Source of the DNA: Sparassis latifolia
Lineage: Eukaryota; Basidiomycota; Agaricomycetes; Polyporales; Sparassidaceae
NCBI GenBank assembly: GCA_018466975.1
Contig: CM031561.1
Coordinates: 1,302,001-1,366,000 of the forward strand
DNA length: 64,000 bases
Direction: 5' to 3'
Below are positions 54,116 through 64,000 of the stretch, in pieces. How positions within the stretch are numbered: the first letter of the stretch is position 1; every line of letters starts with the position of its first letter. Under the pieces are notes generated by a model that was given only the letters and a program-made list of their open reading frames with translations, ran no database searches and was not told the origin of the DNA. The position numbers and the translations under genes are program-made.

Positions 54116-56839
54116 TTACAATCCGCCGAAGGCAATGAACTTGGTGTTCATGTACTCCTCGATGCCGTGGCTTCCTTCGCGACCTGTACGGGGAGAATGA
54201 GGAACTATCAGTATCCGTGCCAGATCTGCGCAGAAGAACCTAAACAGATGGAGCGAAACAAGTGAGGTAATCCAAGGACGACCACCACCTTAATAAACAT
54301 GCCAGATTCCCAAGTGGTCTCCGGCATCGATTCACGCCGTATCAGATATCCCACCGTGCTCATCGCACGAGAGAATGGGAAATGAGACCATCCTTGGATA
54401 ATCTCGCTCACCACATCCCTCCCGTGACACAATAAAGTTACACACTTACCAAGCCCACTCTCTTTGACGCCGCCGAACGGAATGACCGCCTGGCTAATAA
54501 GCCCAGTGTTCGTGCCCACCATACCTACCTCCAGCGCCTCCGCAACCCTCCACACCCTGCCCACATCCCGCGAGTAAAAGTAGCCTGCCAAACCGACAGA
54601 TGTGTTGTTCGCCAGTCGTATGACTTCATCCTCAGTTTCGAAGCGCGTCAGGGCTGCGAGCGGCCCGAACGTCTCCTCGGTATTGACCAGCGCGTCGGCG
54701 GGCACGTCCGAGAGAACTGTCGGTGCGAAAAAAGTGCCCTTGCCAGGGACGCGGGATCCGCCCATCACAAGCTGAGCGCCCCGTTCAATAGCATCATCGA
54801 CGTGCCGCTTGACCTTTTCCAGGGCACGCTCGTGGATCAATGGACCGTGTGTCCTGCGACAAGTCAAGTCAATGCGATAGTCCGGATGCATGAGGTGCAC
54901 CGGCGACGTACGTATCGCTCTCAAGTCCGTTTCCGACTTTGAACGCTGCGACTTTTTCTGCCAGACGCGAGGCGAAGTCTGCGTAGATGGACGACTGCAC
55001 ATAAATGCGATTCGCACATACGCAGGTCTGGCCGCTACCACGGAATTTGCAGACAATAGCACCTAAAAGCGATATGAGTACGGAATGTGGTGGATTTGAT
55101 TATTTACCTTCGACCGCTGCATTGACATCCGCATCATCGAAGACAATAAATGGCGCGTTTCCACCGGCTTCAATTGATACCCTGCGTTTGAAAGAAAGTC
55201 AAGTAGCCCAAAGATTGGCACGGGCTGCAAGGCGTGGTGAAAGCTGACGCACTTTTTGATTGTGCTAGCAGCCATGCGGTACAACAGGCGTGCGACGTTC
55301 GTACTGCCGGTGAAGGAAACCTTTTTCACAGCGACGTTCTCGCACATCTCGCGGCCGACGTCGTTCACGTTCGCCTGTGTCGTTACGACGTTGATAACGC
55401 CCGGTGGAACACCTGCACGATTTGCCAGCTGTGTGTAATAAGACTGAGTTGAAGAAGACTGTTTCGATGAATAACATACTTCAACGAGGGCAAGGCATGA
55501 GAAAGGAGTCTCCGGGGGCGGTTTGATGACCGCTGTGCACCCCGCAGCCAACGCGGCAGCAAGCTTGCGAGTGATCATGGCGGAGGGGAAGTTCCATGGC
55601 GTCAGGATCGAGCTAATAACATTAGTGTGTCAGTGTACTCTTAGCGACGTCAAGCTTGGACACAACGCCTAGGAAAGGCTTACGCACACGACACCTGAAA
55701 ATGCGTGTGATGAGTATTCGAGTGAGCACCACAACTATTCGCCGACGAGGTAACACGAACCGATGGGTTGCTTGACTACGACATTTCGAAGATTGGCGAA
55801 CGGCGATGGTATGACCTCTAGAAATCAAGTATCCTTCAGCCATCGTGCGACGGTATAAACATTACCGAAAATGCATACCTCCATAGGTTCGCACTGCCTC
55901 CTCGGCTTCAAAGGCGTACAGAGTTGATTGACATGTCGTCTAATGTTGGGATAATAGAATGCTCACCAAACCACTGACAATGCGTCCAGCAGGACATGAA
56001 TCGTGGCTAAGTGATGAGTGAATATAAGCACGCACCTCGAGGAAAGACGCGCTGTACGCGTTTTCACCCTGTGCTCAATTGGAATCTTTTCGTACAAGTG
56101 GGAACGCTTAGAAAAGCAACTAACCTTAGCCTCCGCCAGAGGCTTGCCATTTTCCAATGTCTAGCAATACCACAGTCCATTTTTACTTTCCTTCTAAACT
56201 CGCAGTAAGCCAACACGTACGATTATCCTCGCCAAATCATCTTGGTGCTCCTGCATGAGCGCGTGGAAGCGGAGGAGGATATCGTGCCGGTGCTGGTGGA
56301 GTATGTCGGTCTCCGTTGACCACGCTGTTAAATAGTCACGGCGCACCTTCGCGGTGGTCTTTCCCCATGTCTTGAACGCACGCGCTGCAGCGTCAATTGC
56401 CTGCTTCGTCTCAGTAAGGCCCATTTCTGGGACAGCACCGAGCTCCTCTTCAGTTGCAGGGTCTGTAGTACGAGCACGCAGTCAACATCGAGGCACAGCA
56501 AACACTAACAGTTGACCATAGTCCTATTCCACGGAATGAATATCCACTGCTCTACAATACTCACTGGAAACCTTGATAGTGCCACCTTCATGCGCATCGA
56601 CCCACTTCCCGTCAATGAACCCTTGCGTCTGGACGAGGGACGCGTCTTTCAAGCCAAACTAGAGGTAGCTCGTCAGAAGCGCACGGACGGGCGCAACATA
56701 TTGCTATACTTACAGTAGCGGTGCTGGCCATTCTGTTCACGGAAAAGTTATATCTCCTTAGGAGTCCCTTGCGCACTGGGTTGGCCGCAGTAGTGAGTCT
56801 GAAGGAAAAGAGGGCAACTCGGGTTGGCGAGAATGCCAT
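54116..56839 (-). CDS. UGA2: Succinate-semialdehyde dehydrogenase (GABA shunt)
   Basis: Sixteen exons, all phases closing to 526 aa: complement(54116..54183, 54450..54853, 54912..55062, 55108..55181, 55253..55428, 55480..55612, 55688..55694, 55761..55817, 55879..55905, 55967..55973, 56036..56068, 56125..56160, 56221..56292, 56347..56462, 56565..56658, 56714..56839). A presequence-like start ([15 protein letters not shown]) precedes [20 protein letters not shown]. Motifs are [68 protein letters not shown] (general-base Glu kept, Leu-to-Ala in the usual ELGG), the catalytic Cys in [11 protein letters not shown], and the ending [12 protein letters not shown]. It oxidises succinate semialdehyde to succinate with NAD(P). 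Two exons are only 7 nt long. The intron 56293-56346 is 54 nt with no stop, so its retention would add 18 residues. Confidence 0.95.
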
Positions 56840-57022
56840 CAGGGTTTATGAGGATGGAGAAAGGAATTCTCGGGGAGAATGGCACCCGGACCACAGACGA
56901 TAGAGGACACCAACGAGGTACCCGATGACTTGGGGATGGCTCTCGTTGTGACTTCATGCAGCACTTCGCGGGACCCGGCTCACCGAGCCCGTTATCTTAT
57001 CAACAAACGTCTCTAGATCAAA

Positions 57023-58412
57023 CTACCTCCTCGCATGCCCAGCCTTCCCCCTGCGACGTCCGTTCGTACTGCTACTCCCTTCACCATTGTCCAGAAACCC
57101 TCCCAGTTCAAGCGCGTTACGTGCCGCCTGGTTTATGTGTTTGAATCGATCTGGACCGAGATGAATTCCTCCAAAGTAACGCGTTACGACCACTAGCACA
57201 TTGTCGACTTCCTGCGGGACGGTGAGCAAGGCGTAAGGGGGGAAGTTAGATGGGGAGATAGCTCACAAGAATCTGGAGGAGATGTGACAGACGACCACCC
57301 GCCGCACTCTCTCCGTCATCGTCGTTGTCTGAATGCACATCGAACATATGAGCAAAGCAGTCAACACAACGGCGCAAGCGTAGACCGCACCTTGGTGAAG
57401 GACGTTACCCACCCGACACCGCCATGCATTGATGATCGGATGAGTTGCGCGTGCAATCCTGCGATCTGACATTAAGTGTGCGAGTATCATCTCGACCTAA
57501 TCATGTCATGTTCTCTTTAGAGGAACAATGAAGACTCAAAGAAGAAAATACCTGAGAGGGATCTGTGATGCGACATGCACGCCCGATGAACACACTCTTT
57601 CGATCCACGATTGGCTCTGCCTCCACGATCTCCACACCGTCAGGTATCCGCGTCGGCACCATCAGAATCTCTGCCTTCCCCTTTGAAACCTGCTCGGCCT
57701 CTCCGTCTATGTCACTCAGGCACTCTTTCTCGCTTTCCCTCATGATCTCCTCAACCTTCACTGCACTCATTCTCTCGCCCACCCACTCAGCGCATTTCTC
57801 CTTCACCCACTCCACCCCGTCGAAGACACATACCTCTCCGGGAACGATCTCTACACCACCTTTAGATATGTACGTCCGGAGTACAGTGCCAAATAATGCA
57901 GCATCGACACCGTATGGACCAACATAGCGTGAGAGGAGCTGGAGCTGAGGCATGGCGGAAGCGGGATAGGCCGGGGGAAGCGAAACTAGAATCGTGAGAG
58001 GGTATGTTATGGATGGGTCAGACGGTGGAGAGACACTGGGCAAGAACAGGATATGCTTTCAGATAACCTCCGCAAAAGTGATCAAACTTACTTCAATGCC
58101 ACTTCGTATCGGATAGATCCTGGCTCGCCGTTGCGGGGGCCTTGCTCGTACTCGTCGCGTGCACGCTCTCTCGGGGTGCAGGGGTGCCACAGCTGTATCG
58201 CATCCTCCCCATAGATCGACTGAAGCACTGGAGTCCGCCAGCACAAGTATGAGGGGCGTAGAGGCACGAGATGAAGCTTATGGGCTGCGCGCACCGCCTA
58301 GTTCCGAAGCGATCGCCTCGCACTGCGGGTCAACAGAGAGTTGAGCGACGAGTTCGTCGATAGACTGATACTGTGGCGATGAAAGCGAGGGTGAGAGGGT
58401 GAGAGGAATCAT
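57023..58412 (-). CDS. YIH1: Yih1/IMPACT-family regulator of Gcn2
   Basis: Six exons: complement(57023..57211, 57267..57328, 57391..57496, 57552..58035, 58092..58227, 58295..58412), 364 aa. The N-terminal RWD domain carries LQSIYGEDAIQLW and TYPLTILVSLPPAYPASAMP. The C-terminal IMPACT (UPF0029) domain carries VDRKSVFIGRACRITDPSQ, ILAHLMSDRRIARATHPI, DNDDDGESAAGGRL and DNVLVVVTRYFGGIHLGPDR. Yih1 competes with Gcn2 for Gcn1 and dampens eIF2-alpha phosphorylation (established in yeast and mammals). Longer than yeast Yih1 (258 aa) mainly because of an extended acidic linker. The start at 58412 (MIPLTLSPSLSS) is in frame with the RWD, but an upstream first exon is possible. Confidence 0.93.
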
Positions 58413-59199
58413 CACTTGTCATTAGTGTTTTACACAACTTACCGTGTGAAGCTTGAAGGGGTCAGAGACAATTCCCGAAAAGGATAGTTCTTAGGTTCAA
58501 TGACCCTGAGTTAAGGTTAGGGATGGACTCCAAGAATTCTGCCAGGTTCGAAGGGCGCGGTAAGACACTGCTAGATTCCCCATTCGCCCAAGGTGGTTCA
58601 TGACATTCTGTGGTAAACGGCGCTGAAATTTGAGCTCAGTTTTAGGCTGATGAGTGAGAAAGTTGACGTTGACTTGTGAATGCTCACGTTGCATGATGCA
58701 TCTGCAGGCAATCCGAAGCTTGAAGCTTGAAGAACTGCATCATTTATAGACGGAGTAAGATGGTGCTTGATTTGGCACAGTGCGACAGCTCTCTTCATGG
58801 CCCAGAGGAAACTTCAAGATTAAATAATTGAGGTAAGCGTAACAGGCGCTTCAAGTTACATAATTAACCACTCAAATAGGCGCCCATCTTCCGAAGCGCC
58901 AGCACGCTCACGTTCAGGGAAGTAGACCACATTTTCCTTAGTGACACAATTGGTGGCGGTGGCTGCCTAGATGATGAGCAACACCTAAGACCGAAGATTA
59001 ACGGACATGAGCGACGCAGCATATGAACGAGCGCAATCCGTTTCTGTCCAGCTTATCTCCGAGTCTACTCCTGTGGAAATCTGTGCTGCTATGCTGCAAG
59101 TCCACTACTCATCTACCACAAGGTTGTCTCAGGAATAAAAATAAAAAGTATGGTCATACGTAAAGTATCGGAAGAACATCCGCATAGGTGATTACCACC
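58413..59199. other. Intergenic stretch between Yih1 and Atg29
   Basis: About 790 bp. No supported gene; minus-strand frames at 58497-58798 lack features. The rightmost 68 bp (from about 59132) are also present in the second copy starting at about 61471. Confidence 0.45.
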
Positions 59200-60689
59200 T
59201 CATCGCACACCGCCTCGCCTGCCCGTTATATTACTACGTGCAAACGACGAGCTGCCGAATGCATCTATAAGGTATGACTCGCGGAGAAGCAAGGATGTAC
59301 TTACAAATGCGATCCTCCTCCACGAATATTTGACATCAGCGCGCTCTCTAAAGCAGAAGCCGACAGACTGGCATCTATGCATCAGATCGCGTTCAGCAGC
59401 AGTAAGCACGAGAAGGCACATGAGCTCACCACTGAGGTCGCTGAAACTTGACGTTTCACTGCCCTGCTCACTGAGCCTTTCACCCCCATTTCCGTTACCG
59501 CGGCGCAGGACACGGGCATGCGTCGGAGAGAGGGCGGGCGGGCTCGTCGATTTGTTCTGGGGACTAAGTGCCCGGGCGATGTGCGAGGGTTGCTGCGCAT
59601 GCGACTGCTGATGCGCTGGTGTGTGTGCGGGTGGGGATGAGATGGAAGGAATGGAACCATGCATAGAGCTAGCGCTAGACAGACTCTGATGGCTCCGCGC
59701 AGAACTGGGGCGTGCGTTGGAGAACGACACTGAGCCAGAAACGGAGGCAGAGAGGGGCTGCGTGCGTCCGCGGTCCCTGTTCACTGAGTTCATAGAGGCG
59801 GACATAGCGACTGGGGAGGAGACCAGCCCAAGTTTGTCCTTCGTCAGAGCGCGCTCCAGGTTACGCAATTTCTCCTCGAGCGCGGTCTGAGCCTCGGCAC
59901 GGCGTGTTTCTTCCTCCTCCTTCCGTGCCTGTTCATCCTCCTCGTCTTCGTCTTCGTCTTCGCCATAGTCAGCGTCTGAGGAACCTGCGTCAGACGGTGC
60001 AGGCGAGAGCGGCCGTGGTGGAGTGCGTCCCTTGCGCGGGCCTTGAAGTGTGAGGGTCGAAGAAGAAGATACCTTCTTCGCTGGTCGGTGCGCAGTAACG
60101 GGACTAAGACGCTGATTGTGCCCCAATGAACTTAGGCGCGCACGAACACCGAGAGGGCGATGTGCTGCGGTAGATGTCGACAGACGAGGGAGCTCCAACA
60201 GGCGCGGAAAATACTCATTCGGGGCGTTAGATGAAACAGAAGGTATAGCAGGGCTTAGGGTACCACGAATGCCTTGAAGGCCGCGGAGATCCTCCTCATA
60301 CCGAGTTTGTGCACGGTGGAGGAGATACGGTAAAGGAACCTCGAGGTGCGAAGCAAGGCCCTTCCCTGACATGGACCATCATCGTGGGATGCATACTCGG
60401 ATGGGGCGATATAAGCTCACAATCAGTGGCTGCGCCCTCTATCGCGCGAGACTTGGCGATAACCTCCCATAGAATATGCTCCTTCTCAGGGTTCCAGTCC
60501 ACCTGGCGGTGGTGAATGCAACGAAGCAGTGCAACCTAACATGGATGGACATACCAGTGGTGGTTGAGGAAGCGGCTCTTCGGGGCGATTATAGGGTATG
60601 CGGACAATTACACGAATTGGCTGTGAGCCTGGAGGCATGGCTTGTGAGCCTGGAGGCATGGCTTGTGGTCGAGGATTGGCTTCGGACAT
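59200..60689 (-). CDS. ATG29: Atg29, autophagy initiation scaffold subunit
   Basis: Five exons: complement(59200..59251, 59305..59374, 59430..60365, 60421..60502, 60555..60689), 424 aa. The N-terminal Atg29 domain (about residues 25-105) reads IRVIVRIPYNRPEEPLPQPP, VDWNPEKEHILWEVIAKSR, then WKGLASHLEVPLPYLLHRAQ and YEEDLRGLQ. The rest is a long Ser/Pro-rich disordered region with an acidic EDEDEDEEDEQ run and coiled-coil EEKLRNLERAL. It ends in the conserved ASALESALMSNIRGGGSHF and SSFARS motif. Atg29 joins Atg17 and Atg31 at the phagophore assembly site. MSEANPRPQAMPPGSQ contains a 21-nt direct repeat encoding AMPPGSQ twice. An indel-ridden second copy lies about 2.35 kb to the right. Confidence 0.9.
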
Positions 60690-61096
60690 TAACCAAGGTC
60701 ACACAGCCCTTAGGGTCTCCGAGGCACGATAGGTTGAAGCAGAGTGGCTACAACTACCTTTAGGAGACTACCCTTAGGAGACATACGAAATAAGGACGCG
60801 CTCACGACTGTATGTCACGGTGGACGCGTGGTCAGCCCGAGCGGAGATGTGAAAGTTCGCGGACGTTCGAGAGTGATCTGCAGTATTACGCGTCCCCTTC
60901 CTCACCGTCCTCGTATATATGCCTGTGTTCGCGAAGTCGCCTTCACCTTCACCTGAACGGCACCGGGCTGGCTGACGAGCGAGAGAAACAAGAAACTGAT
61001 CGCCGCGCATCCCCCGATAGATCTATACAACCTTTGGACATCTATTCTTCATACCACCACCACGACTTTCTTCAATCGTACAGACGGACTGCAAAC

Positions 61097-61394
61097 ATGG
61101 AGTTGACTTTCCTCACACCTCTTGGTCAATCCTTCGTTATTGAGATCGACCCCCAAATGGAGCTCGAGAACGTTATGGCTCTCCTGGAAGCCGAGGCGAG
61201 CCACTTCCTTGCACACCCTTTTGCGCCTGAGACGTTGACCAACGATTTCACATTTAGTCAGGTATACCAGTCGACGAGCAAAGTATCTCACTTGAAGGGC
61301 GCGACCTCAATGACCCGAAGGCGACAATGGCGGGCTGCGGTGTCGGGGACCACGCCATACTCCTACTGCGCCGCAAGGTGAATGTGGCGGGCAG
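61097..61394 (+). CDS. DDI1: Ddi1 5' exons (left copy, intact but truncated)
   Basis: Exon 1 is 61097..61195 (MELTFLTPLGQSFVIEIDP, then LENVMALLEAE) and exon 2 is 61258..61394 (SGIPVDEQSISLEGRDLNDP, then AGCGVGDHAILLLRRK). Together they form the N-terminal ubiquitin-like domain of Ddi1, the proteasome shuttle with a retroviral-like aspartic protease domain. The intron 61196-61257 has a GC donor (GAG|GCGAGC) and a normal TTTAG acceptor; the frame and conserved sequence need it. After the exon 2 donor at 61395 the expected third exon is missing, because the sequence runs into the second repeat unit at about 61469. As assembled this copy would be cut to about 79 codons. Confidence 0.88.
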
Positions 61395-61538
61395 GTGAGC
61401 ATTCTCGATCTATCTGACTATCTATCTACGATGTCTCTTTACTCTCACTGGTGCCACTCATCGCACACAGGGAATAAAAAAATAAAAAGTATTGTAATAT
61501 ACGTAAAGTATCGGAAGAACATCCGCATAGGTGATTAC

Positions 61539-63047
61539 CACTCATCGCACAACACCGCCTCGCCTGCTCGTTATATTACTACGCGAACGACGAGCTGCCG
61601 AATGCATCTATAAGGTACAGATCGCGGAGTAGCTACAAAGGGATGTACCATACAAAATGCGATCCTCCCCTCCACGAACATTTGACATCAGCGCTCTAAA
61701 GCAGAAGCCGACAGACTGGCATCTATGCATCAGGATCGCGTTCAGCAGCAGTGCTGGGCAACGAGAAGGCACATGAGTCTCAAACATCAGGTCGCTGAAA
61801 CTTCTGACGTTTCACTGCCCTGCTCACTGAGCCACCCCCATTTCTGTTACCGGGCGGCGCAGGACACGGGCATGCGTCGGAGAGAGGCGGGCGGGCCTTG
61901 CTCGATTGCCCTTGGACCAAGTGCCTGGGCGATGTGCGGAGAGGGTTGCTGCGCATGCGATCAGTTGATGCGCTGGTGCGTGCGAGTGGGGGGATGAGAT
62001 GGAAGGAAGGAATCATGCATAGAGCTGGGGCGTACTATAGACTCTGATGGCTCCGCGAACTGGGCGTGCGTTGGAGCAACGACACTGAGCTTGTGAAACG
62101 GAGGCAGAGAGGGCAGCGTGGCGTCCGCGGTCCCGTTGTTCACTGAGTTCATAGAGGACATAGCGACTGGGGAGGAGACTGTACCTAAGTTTGTCCTTCA
62201 AATATCGAGAGCGCGCCTCCCAGGTTACGCAATTTCTCCTCGAGCGCGGTCTGAGCCTCGGCACGGCGTGCTTCTCTCCCTCCTTCCGTGCCTGTTCATC
62301 CTCCCGTTGTTCGCTCCTGTCTCGGCCATAGTCAGCGTCTGAGGAACCTGGGTGCAGACGGTGCAGGCGAGAGCGGCTGTGGTGGAGTGTCCCTTGCGCG
62401 GGGCCTTGAAGGGGGTGGGAGGGTCGTGAAGAAGAGCCATATAGCAACATCACCTCGGCTGGTCGGCGTGCGCAGTAAATGCGACCAAGACACGCTGATT
62501 GTGCCCCAATGAACTTAGGCGCGCACGAACACCGAGAGGGCGATGTGCTGCGGTAGATGTCGACAGACGAGGAGCCCCAACAGAGCGGAAAATACTCATT
62601 CGGGCGTTAGATGAAACAGAAGGTATAGCAGGGCTTGTAAAACACAGAATGCCCCTAAATGCGGAGATCCTCCCATACCGAGTTTGTGCACGGTGGAGGA
62701 GATACGGTAAAGGAACCCCGAGGTGCGAAGTAGGGGCCTTCCCGACATGACCATCAATGTGGATGCATACTGGATGGGGCGATATGCTCACAATCAGTGG
62801 CTGCGCCCCATCGCGCGAGACTTGGCGATAACCTCCCAGAATATTATGCTCCTCGTAGGTTCCAGTCCACCTGGCGGTGGTGAACGAACGAAGCAGTGCA
62901 ACCTAATACGGATGGACAGTACCAGTGGTGGTTGAGGAAGGGCTCTGGGGCAGATTAGTAGGGTATGCAGATCAATTACACGAATTGGCTGTGAGCCTGA
63001 GGCATGGCTTGTGAGCCTGGAGGCATGGCTTGTGTCGAGGATTGGCT
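61539..63047 (-). pseudogene. Second, indel-damaged copy of Atg29
   Basis: It matches the Atg29 gene at 59200-60689 exon for exon, for example VPLPYLLHRAQTRY near 62710-62660, STSTAAHRPLGVRARLSSLG, and SSDADYG near 62340. But it breaks frame many times by single-base gains and losses. The position of the start ATG (60687-60689) is altered here (about 63047, GGACACC in place of GGACATTAACC). Indels also hit the intergenic and intron sequence, which is more like unpolished sequence than decay under relaxed selection. No continuous product is possible. Confidence 0.85.
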
Positions 63048-63456
63048 TCGGACACCAAGGTCACATTGTGGCCCTAGTGGGGTCTCCGAGGCACAGATAG
63101 GTTGAAGCAGAGTGGCTACAACTACCTTCAGACTACTCCTTAGAGACATACGAATAAGGGACGCGCCTACGACTGGCGCGTCACGGTGGACGGTCAGCCC
63201 GAGCGAGATGCAGAAAGTTCGCGGACGCTCTGAGTGATCTGCAGCGAGGCTACGCGTCCCCTTTCTCACCATCCTCGTATATATGCCTGTAAACAGCGAA
63301 GTCGCCTTCACCACCTGAACGGCACCTGTGGGCTGGCTGACGAGCGAGAGAAACAAGAAACTGACGCCGCGCATCCTGAAGATCTACACAACCTTGGACA
63401 TCTATTCTTCATACCACCACCACGACTTTTCACCGTACAGCAGACGGACTGCAAAC

Positions 63457-64000
63457 ATGGAGTTGACTTTCTCACACCTCTGGTCAATCCCTTCGTTATT
63501 GAGATCGACCCCCGTAAAATGGAGCCTCGAGAACGTTATGGCTCTCCTGGAAGCCGAGGCGAGCCTACTCTCTCCCCTTGCACACCCTTTGCCTCGAGAC
63601 GTTGACCAACGATTTCTGGCATTTAGTCAGGGTATACTCAGTCGACGAGCAAAGTATCTCACGAAGGAACACCTCACGACCCGGAAGGCGGAGCACGGCG
63701 GGCCAGTGGTGCACGGGGACCACGCCATACTCCTACTGCGCCGCAAGGTGAATGTGGCGGGCAGGTGAGCATTCTCGATCTATCTGACTATCTATCTACG
63801 ATGTCTCTTTACTCTCACTGGTGCCACTCATCGCACAGAACCGCTGAACAGGACGCGGAGATGATGCGGTTGCAGTTGCTCGGCGATCCCGTCCTTATGC
63901 AACAACTACGCGAAGTACGTCCCAAATACTCTTCTGGGTCGCGTTTATTGGTGGTTGATTTGTGTACAATTTCTATGTTCCACTCTATCCGCAGACAAAC
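63457..64000 (+). CDS. DDI1: Ddi1, right copy: frameshifted 5' exons then intact exons running off the window
   Basis: The first exons (ATG 63457) repeat those at 61097 but contain several single-base indels within the first 80 nt, so the frame is lost. The GC donor (GCCGAG|GCGAGC) is kept. From about 63721 the sequence is clean again. The next exon, 63839..63914, reads TAEQDAEMMRLQLLGDPVLM and QQLRE, the conserved Ddi1 segment after the ubiquitin-like domain. A further exon opens at 63995 (TN, expected to continue PELA). The retroviral-like protease and UBA domains would lie beyond the window. Partial at the 3' edge. Confidence 0.85.

Larger units (their letters stand above)
59132..63837. 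repeat. Tandem duplication of the Atg29-Ddi1 5' segment (units 59132-61468 and 61471-63837)
   Basis: The two units align along their whole length. The right unit carries dozens of one- to few-base insertions and deletions, in coding and non-coding sequence alike. The terminal part is identical in both: from CACGCCATACTCC (about 61351 and 63721) through the intron sequence ending TCATCGCACA. After that the left copy jumps back to the start of a new unit, while the right copy continues into the next Ddi1 exon. Confidence 0.9.

Noticed and set aside
61471..63047. A genuine decaying Atg29 paralogue
   Set aside because: Indels are spread equally over coding and non-coding sequence with few substitutions, and the unit ends in perfect identity, which fits sequencing or assembly error better than pseudogene decay.

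Overview
This is nuclear DNA of a filamentous basidiomycete, most likely an Agaricomycete. The genes carry many short introns (about 49-75 nt, mostly GT-AG), and their best-recognised products are of basidiomycete type: a DUF6699 protein, a fungal TRP-like channel, an Atg29 N-domain, a UBAC2/Dsc2-like rhomboid protein and a subtelomere-type RecQ-like helicase remnant. Most gene models below were assembled by hand from splice sites, reading phase and protein-family conservation. They are internally phase-consistent, but no transcript data were used.

Layout. 0-1.5 kb holds a complete UBAC2/Dsc2-like gene. 1.5-13.9 kb is gene-poor: a frameshifted RecQ-like helicase remnant (about 2.5-3.6 kb) and one intact three-exon gene for a conserved NTF2-like protein (7.3-8.5 kb). 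13.9-18.1 kb has a GATA-type transcription factor and an ING-family PHD protein, both on the minus strand. 18.1-22.7 kb is another gene-poor stretch with inverted-repeat debris. 22.7-49.9 kb is a compact, ordinary gene block: TRP-like membrane protein, CNH-domain protein, zinc-knuckle-like protein, Nop14, the ATR/Mec1 kinase, Yaf9-type YEATS protein, a cytochrome oxidase VIIa-like subunit, Coa3, an RNase III with dsRNA-binding domain, PAPS reductase and a Myb/SANT-like protein. 51.7-61.4 kb has a DUF6699 protein, succinate-semialdehyde dehydrogenase, Yih1/IMPACT, Atg29 and the start of Ddi1. 61.47-63.84 kb is a second, indel-ridden copy of the Atg29-Ddi1 segment; the rest of Ddi1 follows it and runs off the right edge.

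Functional themes. The genes are mainly housekeeping: ribosome biogenesis (Nop14), DNA damage signalling (ATR), chromatin readers (ING, YEATS), respiratory complex IV (VIIa-like subunit and Coa3 side by side on one strand), sulphate assimilation, GABA shunt, translational control (Yih1), autophagy (Atg29) and proteasome shuttling (Ddi1). I see no biosynthetic cluster, CRISPR array, defence island or intact transposon.

I did not find a convincing new multi-gene system. The most notable items are a probable false tandem duplication at the right end, two 7-nt micro-exons in the succinate-semialdehyde dehydrogenase gene, a 14-nt micro-exon in the RNase III gene, two GC-AG introns, and a short-motif repeat cluster just upstream of Nop14.
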